Shown here one piece after another: positions 1-5,375 of a DNA stretch of 5,375 nucleotides. Both the position numbers and the translations under genes were made by a program. The notes below the pieces were generated by a model. The model had not been told where the DNA came from and searched no databases. It saw only the letters and a list, made by a program, of their open reading frames with translations. Position 1 is the stretch's first letter. Each line of letters starts with the position of its first letter. Origin of the DNA: Deltaproteobacteria bacterium (GTDB lineage Bacteria; Desulfobacterota; Desulfobacteria; Desulfobacterales; Desulfatirhabdiaceae); the NCBI GenBank assembly GCA_026388755.1, contig JAPLJE010000149.1:1-5375 (forward strand), read 5' to 3'.

Positions 1-56
1 ACCCTGTCATAGGCTTGCTGCTGGTTAAGGCGTATGGGTTCGAACGTAAGGGACAT
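1..56 (-). CDS. 5' end of a downstream gene, product not certain
   Basis: On the minus strand an ATG at 56-54 opens a frame that runs to the window edge without a stop and reads MSLTFEPIRLNQQQAYDR. A good AGGAG lies seven bases upstream. The start lies 32 bases inside the 3' end of the permease gene in another frame, which fits the tight spacing of this cluster. Only 18 codons are visible. The opening (F-x-P-I-x-L followed by a Gln/Tyr-rich helix) reminds me of the N-terminus of DUF2156 / phosphatidylglycerol lysyltransferase-like proteins, but this is a weak hint and no catalytic residue is in view. An alternative start at the ATG at 10-8 is in a different frame and has no comparable Shine-Dalgarno. 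Confidence 0.55.
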   Translation of the reverse strand, partial: MSLTFEPIRLNQQQAYDR

Positions 57-1746
57 GGGTATTCTCCTGTTTCAGGCGGATTTCGCCAAAACGCATTGAA
101 ATGACAACGACGGCGATGCAAAGAACCAGCGCGCCGAAAAAAGCCGCGGCAGACCAGCTCCATAACCAGAAGGAGACTGGTTTCCCCTTGATGCCCGCCA
201 TGAACAGCCGGTATACGGGTCCGGCCTCCAGAAGGATCACGCCGCCGATCAGGACCGATGATAGCATCATGAACAGCATCCCCCCGAAACTGGTCACGGA
301 CTGGGCGGGGTTCTCAGATGCAAAATCCGGAAACGCCGCACCCATGCCGATTCCCATGGCAATCACGGCCGGAGTGAGGCAAAAAATGGTCGCCACCGAA
401 ATTCCCATCATGAGCGGGGTGACGCGCAGCAGCACATTGGTGGCAACAATGAGTGTTTCGGAGAGAACCAGCAGTGGCAGCATGTAAATCCAGAATTTTA
501 TCCATAAAAATGAGCGCAATGTAATCGGCGATGAGCGAACGATCCAGAAGCTGCCACCCTCCATGCTGACCGCAGGAAACGCAAAGCGGGCCACGACCGC
601 AATCAGCACGAACCCGGCCAGAGCCATGTTGAGAAATGACAGGACATTTTGAAGATAGACGGTTTGAATGGGGGATTTTTCGAGCGGCAGCACCGAATAA
701 TTGTACAGGTAAATCACGATCAGTGCCCCGACCAGAAAGACCTGGGACCACTGTGTCTGGTCCCTTATAAATGTTTTGATCTCTTTTACGGCAAAGGACT
801 TTACCGGACCTGGAAGAAAGGACAGGACACGCTCCAGAAATATTCCCTGGCCATGAAACAGCCGGATCATGGCCTCCTGAGTTTTGGAGTATCCCCTGAA
901 ATACGCGGCTTTTGCGGCCCACAGGTTCAGAAACAGCACGAAGATTGCGCTGCTCCAGGCAAGGGCCGCATGAAAGAGGGATTCCACCCATTGGTTCTTT
1001 AAGGCGGCCTTCAGGCTGTCAAAGGCCCAGGTGCTGGGAAGATACGGGGGCGAAGGGGTCCGGAGTTGTTCCATGTAGCCCAGGACGGTTGAAAACGTTT
1101 CCGGGTCCACCAGCCGCTCCGGCCTTGCCATGCGAAACGCCAGGTAAAGGACGATAAAGACGGAAAGCCCCAGAAATACCACAACGCTCTGGATCCGGGA
1201 TGCCGGCAGCACCAGCACGACCCCAAGGACGATCAGGGCGCTGATGCCGGATGCCACCAGGCAGAGCGGCACCAGCGCCAGCAGAATGTCTGCATAGAAA
1301 AACAGCCCGGGCCGGTACACGGTGCCATATGCCCCCAGCACCGGCAGGGTAAAGACCACCACCATCCAGGCGCTGTCCACGGTGCTTTCAATCCACCGGG
1401 CCAGAAACAGGGTTTCAACGGGAACCGGCAGGGCATGAACCAGGTTCAGGTCCTTGCTGAGGTAGAGCTTGGAAAGGGCCGTTAAGATGGCGCTGAAAAC
1501 GAGCAGCGAAAAGCATGTGACGAGCACGATCGAAAGGAGCTTGTAGGCCAGGATGTCTCCGATGTCCTCGGACTTCTGAAAATAGGCCAGCAGCCTTCGG
1601 GAAACCAGATAAATCCCGACCCAGAACCCCAGACCCATTGCCGCGAACACCCCGCTTCGGAGGATGCGCCGGGGATCGCCGTGCCCATGGGTCAATGACC
1701 ACCATCGGGGTTTGAGTAGATGCAGGGCCTGCCGGATCATGATCAT
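25..1746 (-). CDS. ABC transporter permease, large ABC exporter family
   Basis: A 573-residue, very hydrophobic protein with about 12 probable membrane segments, roughly at residues 33-50, 71-91, 126-145, 151-178, 185-205, 257-277, 335-354, 368-391, 414-435, 443-470, 486-506 and 528-551. Conserved-looking non-membrane pieces are PVPVETLFLARW near 108-119, SMEGGSFWIVRSSPITLRSF near 394-413 and DFASENPAQSVTSFGG near 474-489. These recall the putative ABC exporter family (PF16962-like) paired with ABC-2 ATPases in deltaproteobacteria and firmicutes; this is from memory, not a search. It supplies the membrane pore for the ATPase just upstream. The start is uncertain: ATG at 1746 lies 4 nt after AGGAG, ATG at 1740 lies 10 nt after it, and a TTG at 1767 lies ahead of the SD and is unlikely. 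The last 10 codons overlap the next gene. Substrate unknown. Confidence 0.88.
   Translation of the reverse strand: MIMIRQALHLLKPRWWSLTHGHGDPRRILRSGVFAAMGLGFWVGIYLVSRRLLAYFQKSEDIGDILAYKLLSIVLVTCFSLLVFSAILTALSKLYLSKDLNLVHALPVPVETLFLARWIESTVDSAWMVVVFTLPVLGAYGTVYRPGLFFYADILLALVPLCLVASGISALIVLGVVLVLPASRIQSVVVFLGLSVFIVLYLAFRMARPERLVDPETFSTVLGYMEQLRTPSPPYLPSTWAFDSLKAALKNQWVESLFHAALAWSSAIFVLFLNLWAAKAAYFRGYSKTQEAMIRLFHGQGIFLERVLSFLPGPVKSFAVKEIKTFIRDQTQWSQVFLVGALIVIYLYNYSVLPLEKSPIQTVYLQNVLSFLNMALAGFVLIAVVARFAFPAVSMEGGSFWIVRSSPITLRSFLWIKFWIYMLPLLVLSETLIVATNVLLRVTPLMMGISVATIFCLTPAVIAMGIGMGAAFPDFASENPAQSVTSFGGMLFMMLSSVLIGGVILLEAGPVYRLFMAGIKGKPVSFWLWSWSAAAFFGALVLCIAVVVISMRFGEIRLKQENTHVPYVRTHTP
64..68 (-). 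promoter_or_regulatory. Shine-Dalgarno of the downstream partial gene
   Basis: On the minus strand AGGAG lies seven bases before the ATG at 56-54, inside the permease coding sequence. It is the main evidence that a new gene starts here before the permease stop at 25-27. Confidence 0.6.
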
Positions 1747-1747
1747 A

Positions 1748-2470
1748 TCACTCCTGCGTGATTTCAAAAAACACCTGCTCCAGGTCCGCGCCCCCGTTCT
1801 GAATATGCTGCTGGAGATCCAGGAGCGTGCCGATCACCATCAGCGTGCCCTTGTGAATGATGGCGATCCGGTCGCAGACCTCTTCGGCCAGCCGGAGGGT
1901 GTGCGTGGACATGAACACAGTGGTGCCATTTTGTGCCAGAGTCCGGAACAGCTCCTTCACCATCTTGATTCCCCGGGGATCCAGGCCGACCATGGGCTCA
2001 TCCACGATAAGAACCTGAGGCTCGTGAAGCAGGGCCGCGCACATGATCAGGCGCTGCTTCATGCCGTGCGAGAAAGCTTCTATCAGCTCGTTGGCCCGAT
2101 CCGAAAGGGAAAACCGGCCGAGGAGCTCCCGCGATTTTTCCGCGAAAGCCTGCTTGCCGACATGGTAAAGACCAGCGGTGAACTGCAGAAATTCCAACGC
2201 CGTCAGTTTCTCGTACAAAAACGGCCGGTCCGGAATCAGGCCGATTTTCAGTTTGGCGCGGACCGGATCTTTTGCCATGTCCACACCGTCGATATATACC
2301 GATCCTTTTGTGGGCGACAGGAGCCCTGCCATCATCTTGATGGTGGTAGTCTTGCCCGCGCCGTTGGGCCCGATGAATCCGAACACCTCGCCGGACTGCA
2401 CATGAAGGTGGACATCACTTACGGCAACGGTGTTGCCATAGGTTTTGGACAGATGAACGAGCCGGATCAT
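1748..2470 (-). CDS. ABC transporter ATP-binding protein (ABC-2 exporter type)
   Basis: A 240-residue nucleotide-binding subunit with every core motif present. The Walker A is GPNGAGKT at 34-41 with Lys40. The Q-loop region is IPDRPFLYEKLT, with Asp81 where Gln or Glu is usual. The signature is FSHGMKQ at 133-139 in place of LSGGQ. The Walker B is VLIVDEP with Asp157 and catalytic Glu158, the D-loop is GLD at 162-164, and the switch His190 is in STH. The SHGMK signature is typical of single-domain ATPases of ABC-2-like exporters, including EcsA-like proteins. The frame extends upstream to 2608, but the real start is the ATG at 2470: GGAG lies five bases before it, the family N-terminus MIRLVHLSKTYG begins there, and the extension lies inside the preceding gene. 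It energises transport by the permease encoded one base downstream. The substrate is unknown. Confidence 0.95.
   Translation of the reverse strand: MIRLVHLSKTYGNTVAVSDVHLHVQSGEVFGFIGPNGAGKTTTIKMMAGLLSPTKGSVYIDGVDMAKDPVRAKLKIGLIPDRPFLYEKLTALEFLQFTAGLYHVGKQAFAEKSRELLGRFSLSDRANELIEAFSHGMKQRLIMCAALLHEPQVLIVDEPMVGLDPRGIKMVKELFRTLAQNGTTVFMSTHTLRLAEEVCDRIAIIHKGTLMVIGTLLDLQQHIQNGGADLEQVFFEITQE
1751..1755 (-). promoter_or_regulatory. Shine-Dalgarno of the permease gene
   Basis: On the minus strand AGGAG ends exactly at the TGA stop of the ATPase gene. Its spacing is 4 nt to the ATG at 1746 and 10 nt to the ATG at 1740, so either could be used. It rules against the TTG at 1767, which lies before the site. 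Confidence 0.65.
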
Positions 2471-3900
2471 TGCTGCTCCAGGATGGAAATGCCGATGTTT
2501 CCGATGCTGCCCAGGATCTCCAGCTGATTCTCGGGATTTCCTCGGCTGAGGCTGATGTGGGTGACGTCCGCCGGGATCTGGTTCATCAGCGAATCCACCG
2601 TGATCCATTTTCCCAGATAAACCGAATTCCAGGCGTGATAATAAAACCGGCCCCGTAGATGCACCAGCCCGGCCTCGATCCGGGCCGGAATTCCGGCAGC
2701 CCTTGCAAAGGCCGCAAACAGGACCGCATGTTCATTGCAGTCCCCCATACGGTTTTCAAGGGTCTCCAGGGCATTGGGCACCGAAAGCACCGGCCGTTTT
2801 TCGATATTCAGATAAATCCATTCAGTGATATTTTGAATTCGGACCAGCGGAGTGTCCTTTTCGGATATGATCTGCCATAGCTGCTTTAAAATCAAGGGAT
2901 GATCGGACTGAATGAGCGCCGCCGGCTCCAGAAACACAGCGGGTTCGGTATAATAATTTTCCGAAAGCCCGGAAAGCGCTTCCCTGGAAATAGTCAGGAT
3001 GCCGCTGTCAAAGCGCTGCCTTTCGGTGCTGATGATTTCAACGCCGGTAATCCTAAGGACCAGGTGGCTCAATTTTTCAGCATCTGCAATCACCTGGTCC
3101 GCCGGAACGGAAACCAGCCGGGTCAGATCCTCTCCGGCAGCCAGACCCGAATCCTTTGCTTCTTCAGCCGATATTTTTTTGAGGGTAATTCCCATCACCC
3201 CTTCTTCCTGAACCACACTGCCGTCCGTATCTATCCAGGCGGTTTGACGGCTTCCCATGACCTCAACCGATACCTTGCGGGCCTCCAGCCATGCCCCCAT
3301 GATTTCAATCCGGTCCATACCCAAAGCTGTGATTTTGACCGGCTGCGGGGACATTGTCAAAGGGTCGAACATCGAAAGCGTCAGGGACTGGTTTTCGGAA
3401 AGAGCGGCTCTGCCCGCAGCATCCCATAGTGCTGCGGACAGATAGACCGGAGACTGCAATGAAAGGGTAAAGGGCCGGCCATTGGCGTCAAGAACAAGGG
3501 AAGCCCCCTGAACCTGTCCGCTGACGGCAAACCGGAACAGTCCGGATTTTATTTCAGCCTGAAATGACGCCAGGGAAAAATCCGCGTTCAGAACCCCCTG
3601 CGTGTCAAGGTGAATGTCCTGAACCATTCCCATGGTGTTCAGCCGCATCACCGTTGTTTCAGAAATCGCAACCCCCTCTGCCATTGGTGAGATTTTCCGG
3701 TGAGACATCCCGATTTTCAAGGATTTCTGGTAGATTCCCATCCAGGTTTCGGATTCCGGAATCGTGCCTTTCGGCGCGCTGACCCATACTTCGACCGATT
3801 GAAACCAGCCCATTCGAACGGCCAGAAGCGTCATGAAGATCAGGCCGCTCACAAGTGTTGCCAGTGCCGGCAAGGATATGGTTTTGAAGACGGATTTCAT
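2467..3900 (-). CDS. Membrane-anchored transglutaminase-like domain protein
   Basis: A 477-residue protein. A single hydrophobic segment at about residues 8-29, after a short basic start (MKSVFK), acts as signal anchor or signal peptide, so the rest should be periplasmic. Residues about 45-245 are rich in alternating beta-strand patterns and include a hairpin-like WIDTDGSVVQEE at about 222-233; this resembles the beta-rich domains of DUF3108-type envelope proteins, but only by eye. Residues about 335-445 form a transglutaminase-like (papain-fold) domain with all three expected catalytic residues: Cys388 in GDCNEH, His422 in YYHAW and Asp436 in TVDS. Such bacterial domains act as cysteine proteases, peptidases or crosslinkers; which applies here is unknown. 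The ATG at 3900 follows AAGG at 8-nt spacing, and its TGA overlaps the ATPase ATG as ATGA. That coupling suggests that it works with the ABC transporter. Confidence 0.88.
   Translation of the reverse strand: MKSVFKTISLPALATLVSGLIFMTLLAVRMGWFQSVEVWVSAPKGTIPESETWMGIYQKSLKIGMSHRKISPMAEGVAISETTVMRLNTMGMVQDIHLDTQGVLNADFSLASFQAEIKSGLFRFAVSGQVQGASLVLDANGRPFTLSLQSPVYLSAALWDAAGRAALSENQSLTLSMFDPLTMSPQPVKITALGMDRIEIMGAWLEARKVSVEVMGSRQTAWIDTDGSVVQEEGVMGITLKKISAEEAKDSGLAAGEDLTRLVSVPADQVIADAEKLSHLVLRITGVEIISTERQRFDSGILTISREALSGLSENYYTEPAVFLEPAALIQSDHPLILKQLWQIISEKDTPLVRIQNITEWIYLNIEKRPVLSVPNALETLENRMGDCNEHAVLFAAFARAAGIPARIEAGLVHLRGRFYYHAWNSVYLGKWITVDSLMNQIPADVTHISLSRGNPENQLEILGSIGNIGISILEQQ
2476..2479 (-). 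promoter_or_regulatory. Ribosome binding site that sets the ATPase start
   Basis: On the minus strand GGAG lies five bases before the ATG at 2470-2468, within the last codons of the transglutaminase-like gene. It supports the 240-residue ATPase over the longer in-frame reading that begins at 2608. Confidence 0.65.
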
Positions 3901-3908
3901 TCCACTCG

Positions 3909-3912
3909 CCTT
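3909..3912 (-). promoter_or_regulatory. Ribosome binding site of the transglutaminase-like gene
   Basis: On the minus strand AAGG lies eight bases before the ATG at 3900-3898, inside the 44-nt gap between the SPFH lipoprotein gene and this gene. The gap shows no convincing -10/-35 pair and no hairpin followed by a T-run, so read-through from the SPFH genes is the simplest reading. Confidence 0.55.
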
Positions 3913-3944
3913 AAAGGTGACTTGACTGCCAGAACCAGAAACTC

Positions 3945-4979
3945 CTAAGGCGCTTTGGGCTGGGCAAGAGACTTCACTCCCATCGTGTTGATGAGCTGAT
4001 TGATATCCGTGGTTTTCAAATTCATGCCGCCTTCGGATACCGGCAGGAGCGCAATCCGTTTTCCCTGAAGGGATTCGGCGATTTTCAGTTTGACCAGGGC
4101 TGCGCCGCCGGAGCCAGCCATGGCGCGGTTCATTTCCTGAATGCCTTTGGCTTCGGTGATGCCTTCGGTTTTGATGGCTTCGGCCAGCAGGCCTTGTTTT
4201 TCAAAAAACACATCGGCCTCGATCTTGGCTTTCAGATATTCGCCGTCGGCATCGGCAACCAATTTATTCACCTCGCCCCTGGCCTCTTCAAGTTTTCGTT
4301 TGTATTCCTCGGCCGTTGCCCGCTGGGCGGATTTGTGTCTTTCAACGCGCTGATCCGCTATTTTCTTGTCTTCAATGGCTTTCTGGTATTCGGAATTAAA
4401 GCGATAGTCCTTGGTCAGGACTTTTTCAATGACGATTCCCATGGGACCCAGCATGGACTGAAGCGTATCCTTGGCTTTCTGGGCCTGATGCTCCCTGCGC
4501 TCAGCGATATAAAATTCTTCGGTTTTCAGCTCTCCGAAGATGTCTCGGGGTTTGCTTCTGGCAATGGTTCGAACGATTTTGTCCCGAAGGGTGACATTGT
4601 CCGGCGCCACAAACTGAAGGATATAGGAAGCTTTTTCCGGGTCAATCCGGAAAGCCACAATCACATCCAGACTGATATCATTGCCGTCTATGGTTTTAAA
4701 CAGCAGGTCATCCCGGGTTTTCCGATCTCCGGTGGTTTTATCAAATGTCATTTCCAGATTCTGGAGTTTGATGTCAAAGGTGTCCCAGTCATTAACAAAG
4801 GGAAGAAAAAAATATGTTGATCCCGGCGCGTAGACCTTATCTTCCACGCCTTTGGGTTGAAAGAGCCCAAGCTTCACGGTTCGGACGCCGACTTCGGTTT
4901 CACCGGTCGTATGCGGAACACACCCGCCGAAACACAGAGCACCCATACATAACAGCATAATGGAGTGAATGATTTTCAT
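3945..4979 (-). CDS. SPFH (prohibitin/band 7) domain protein, predicted lipoprotein
   Basis: A complete 344-residue protein. Residues 1-19 form a short hydrophobic signal ending in a lipobox-like FGG before Cys20, so the mature protein is probably lipidated and faces the periplasm. Phe at -3 is not the usual Leu, so a cleaved or retained signal anchor is the alternative. Residues about 25-190 look like an SPFH domain: an early GVRTVKLG strand, the TIDGNDISLDVIVAFRID core at about 96-113, and RDKIVRTIARSKPRDIF at about 132-148. Residues about 195-270 are charged and helical (IEDKKIADQRVERHKSAQRA and after), the coiled coil expected for oligomerisation. Residues 296-320 carry the tail motif shared with the upstream paralogue. 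The ATG at 4979 sits behind a strong AAAGGAGG with 6-nt spacing and overlaps the upstream stop. Family members scaffold membrane domains or regulate proteases; the specific partner here is unknown. A 44-nt gap separates it from the next gene. Confidence 0.85.
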   Translation of the reverse strand: MKIIHSIMLLCMGALCFGGCVPHTTGETEVGVRTVKLGLFQPKGVEDKVYAPGSTYFFLPFVNDWDTFDIKLQNLEMTFDKTTGDRKTRDDLLFKTIDGNDISLDVIVAFRIDPEKASYILQFVAPDNVTLRDKIVRTIARSKPRDIFGELKTEEFYIAERREHQAQKAKDTLQSMLGPMGIVIEKVLTKDYRFNSEYQKAIEDKKIADQRVERHKSAQRATAEEYKRKLEEARGEVNKLVADADGEYLKAKIEADVFFEKQGLLAEAIKTEGITEAKGIQEMNRAMAGSGGAALVKLKIAESLQGKRIALLPVSEGGMNLKTTDINQLINTMGVKSLAQPKAP

Positions 4980-5375
4980 TCTGAACCTCCTTTGGGAACG
5001 TCAAACAGCTTCAATGACTTGTTCAGATCCAGCGGATTAAAGCCGGATGGGCCGTCGCTGGGCAGCACAATCATATCCAGACCGCTCAGCACTTCGGCCA
5101 TTTTCAGGCCCACCATGCGTTCCGCACCCACCCCCTTCATGGCGTCGTTTTTCAGGCGGATCTTTTCAGCTTCGGCCATTTTAACCAGAAGGTTGGCCTC
5201 TGCATTTTTTTTCCGCGCATACAGATCCCTTTCCGCCAGTTTCAACGTCACATAGGCCTTGCCTTTTTCCATTTCAACATCCACCAACACCCTGCCTTCC
5301 TGCTCGACCTTTTTGAGTCCGGCTTCCTCGGTCGCTGCCCGGGCTTCCGCCTGGTTCTTGAAGACGAGCTGATCC
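4976..5375 (-). CDS. SPFH/band-7-like protein, C-terminal part (5' end outside window)
   Basis: The frame is open to the window edge and gives 132 visible residues; the GTG at 5290-5288 is internal, because 28 further in-frame codons precede it. The visible part begins with a charged, Ala/Glu/Lys-rich helix (the EARAATEEAGLKKVEQEG segment), typical of the coiled coil after an SPFH domain. A second helical stretch (AEANLLVKMAEAEKIRLKND) and a short C-terminal tail follow. The tail motif LKMAEVLSGLDMIVLPSDG lines up with LKIAESLQGKRIALLPVSEG of the next gene, so the two are paralogues. The SPFH domain itself lies outside the window, so the family call rests on the coiled coil and this paralogy. 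SPFH proteins usually build large membrane-bound rings or cages, sometimes as hetero-oligomers such as HflK/HflC; partnership with the next gene is inferred. Its TGA overlaps the next ATG by four bases (ATGA), which suggests translational coupling. Confidence 0.8.
   Translation of the reverse strand, partial: DQLVFKNQAEARAATEEAGLKKVEQEGRVLVDVEMEKGKAYVTLKLAERDLYARKKNAEANLLVKMAEAEKIRLKNDAMKGVGAERMVGLKMAEVLSGLDMIVLPSDGPSGFNPLDLNKSLKLFDVPKGGSE
4986..4993 (-). promoter_or_regulatory. Strong Shine-Dalgarno for the SPFH lipoprotein gene
   Basis: On the minus strand this reads AAAGGAGG, six bases before the ATG at 4979-4977. It lies inside the last codons of the upstream SPFH gene. It fixes the start of the lipoprotein and suggests that it is translated efficiently in its own right as well as by coupling through the ATGA overlap. 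Confidence 0.8.

Noticed and set aside
314..991. A 225-codon minus-strand frame inside the permease gene
   Set aside because: It lies in another frame of the permease, lacks the hydrophobic pattern of a real protein there, and has no domain or ribosome binding site support.
1664..2527. A 287-codon open frame on the plus strand opposite the ATPase gene
   Set aside because: It is fully antisense to a gene with all ABC motifs, has no recognisable domain, and its composition looks like a shadow of the GC-biased third codon positions.
2471..2608. A 46-residue N-terminal extension of the ATPase
   Set aside because: It overlaps the preceding gene, has a His/Pro/Arg-rich non-family sequence, and a ribosome binding site sits right before the ATG at 2470.
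2899..3429. A 176-codon plus-strand frame opposite the transglutaminase-like gene
   Set aside because: It is antisense to a gene with good start and catalytic-residue evidence; low-complexity composition and no motif.
3901..3948. Possible hairpin (CCTTA ... TAAGG) in the gap between the SPFH and transglutaminase-like genes
   Set aside because: The arms are only five bases with a loop of more than 25 bases and no T-run follows, so it is not a credible terminator.
4194..4820. A 208-codon plus-strand frame opposite the SPFH lipoprotein gene
   Set aside because: It is antisense to a clear SPFH domain and coiled coil, and its residues show no family motif.
5288..5290. GTG as start of a 104-residue gene at the right edge
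   Set aside because: The frame stays open for 28 more codons to the window edge with coiled-coil sequence typical of the family, so the GTG is an internal valine.

Overview
All genes recognised in this 5.4 kb window lie on the minus strand, so transcription runs from right to left. They form one compact, apparently co-transcribed cluster of six reading frames, of which the first and last are cut by the window edges. The lipoprotein signal, the deltaproteobacterial flavour of the ABC permease and the moderate GC content (slightly above 50% by eye) suggest a Gram-negative bacterium. Desulfobacterota (deltaproteobacteria) is a plausible guess, but no marker gene here proves it.

In transcription order: (1) 5375-4976, the C-terminal part of an SPFH/band-7-type protein; (2) 4979-3945, a complete second SPFH protein with a lipoprotein signal peptide, overlapping gene 1 by ATGA; (3) 3900-2467, a membrane-anchored, exported protein with a C-terminal transglutaminase-like domain and an intact Cys-His-Asp triad, after a 44-nt gap; (4) 2470-1748, an ABC ATPase overlapping gene 3 by ATGA; (5) 1746-25, a large polytopic ABC permease starting one base after the ATPase stop; (6) 56-1, the first 18 codons of a further gene whose start lies inside the 3' end of the permease gene, behind a good Shine-Dalgarno.

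Genes 4 and 5 are clearly the two halves of one ABC-2-like transporter. Genes 1 and 2 are paralogues that share a C-terminal motif and probably form a hetero-oligomeric SPFH assembly. The transglutaminase-like protein, whose stop is fused to the start of the ATPase, is the physical link between the SPFH pair and the transporter. The substrate of the transporter and the job of the cluster cannot be read from the sequence. The arrangement (SPFH pair, periplasmic transglutaminase-like protein, ABC exporter) points to an envelope function. No RNA gene, mobile element, CRISPR array, promoter or terminator was found, and no gene-free stretch exceeds 44 bases.
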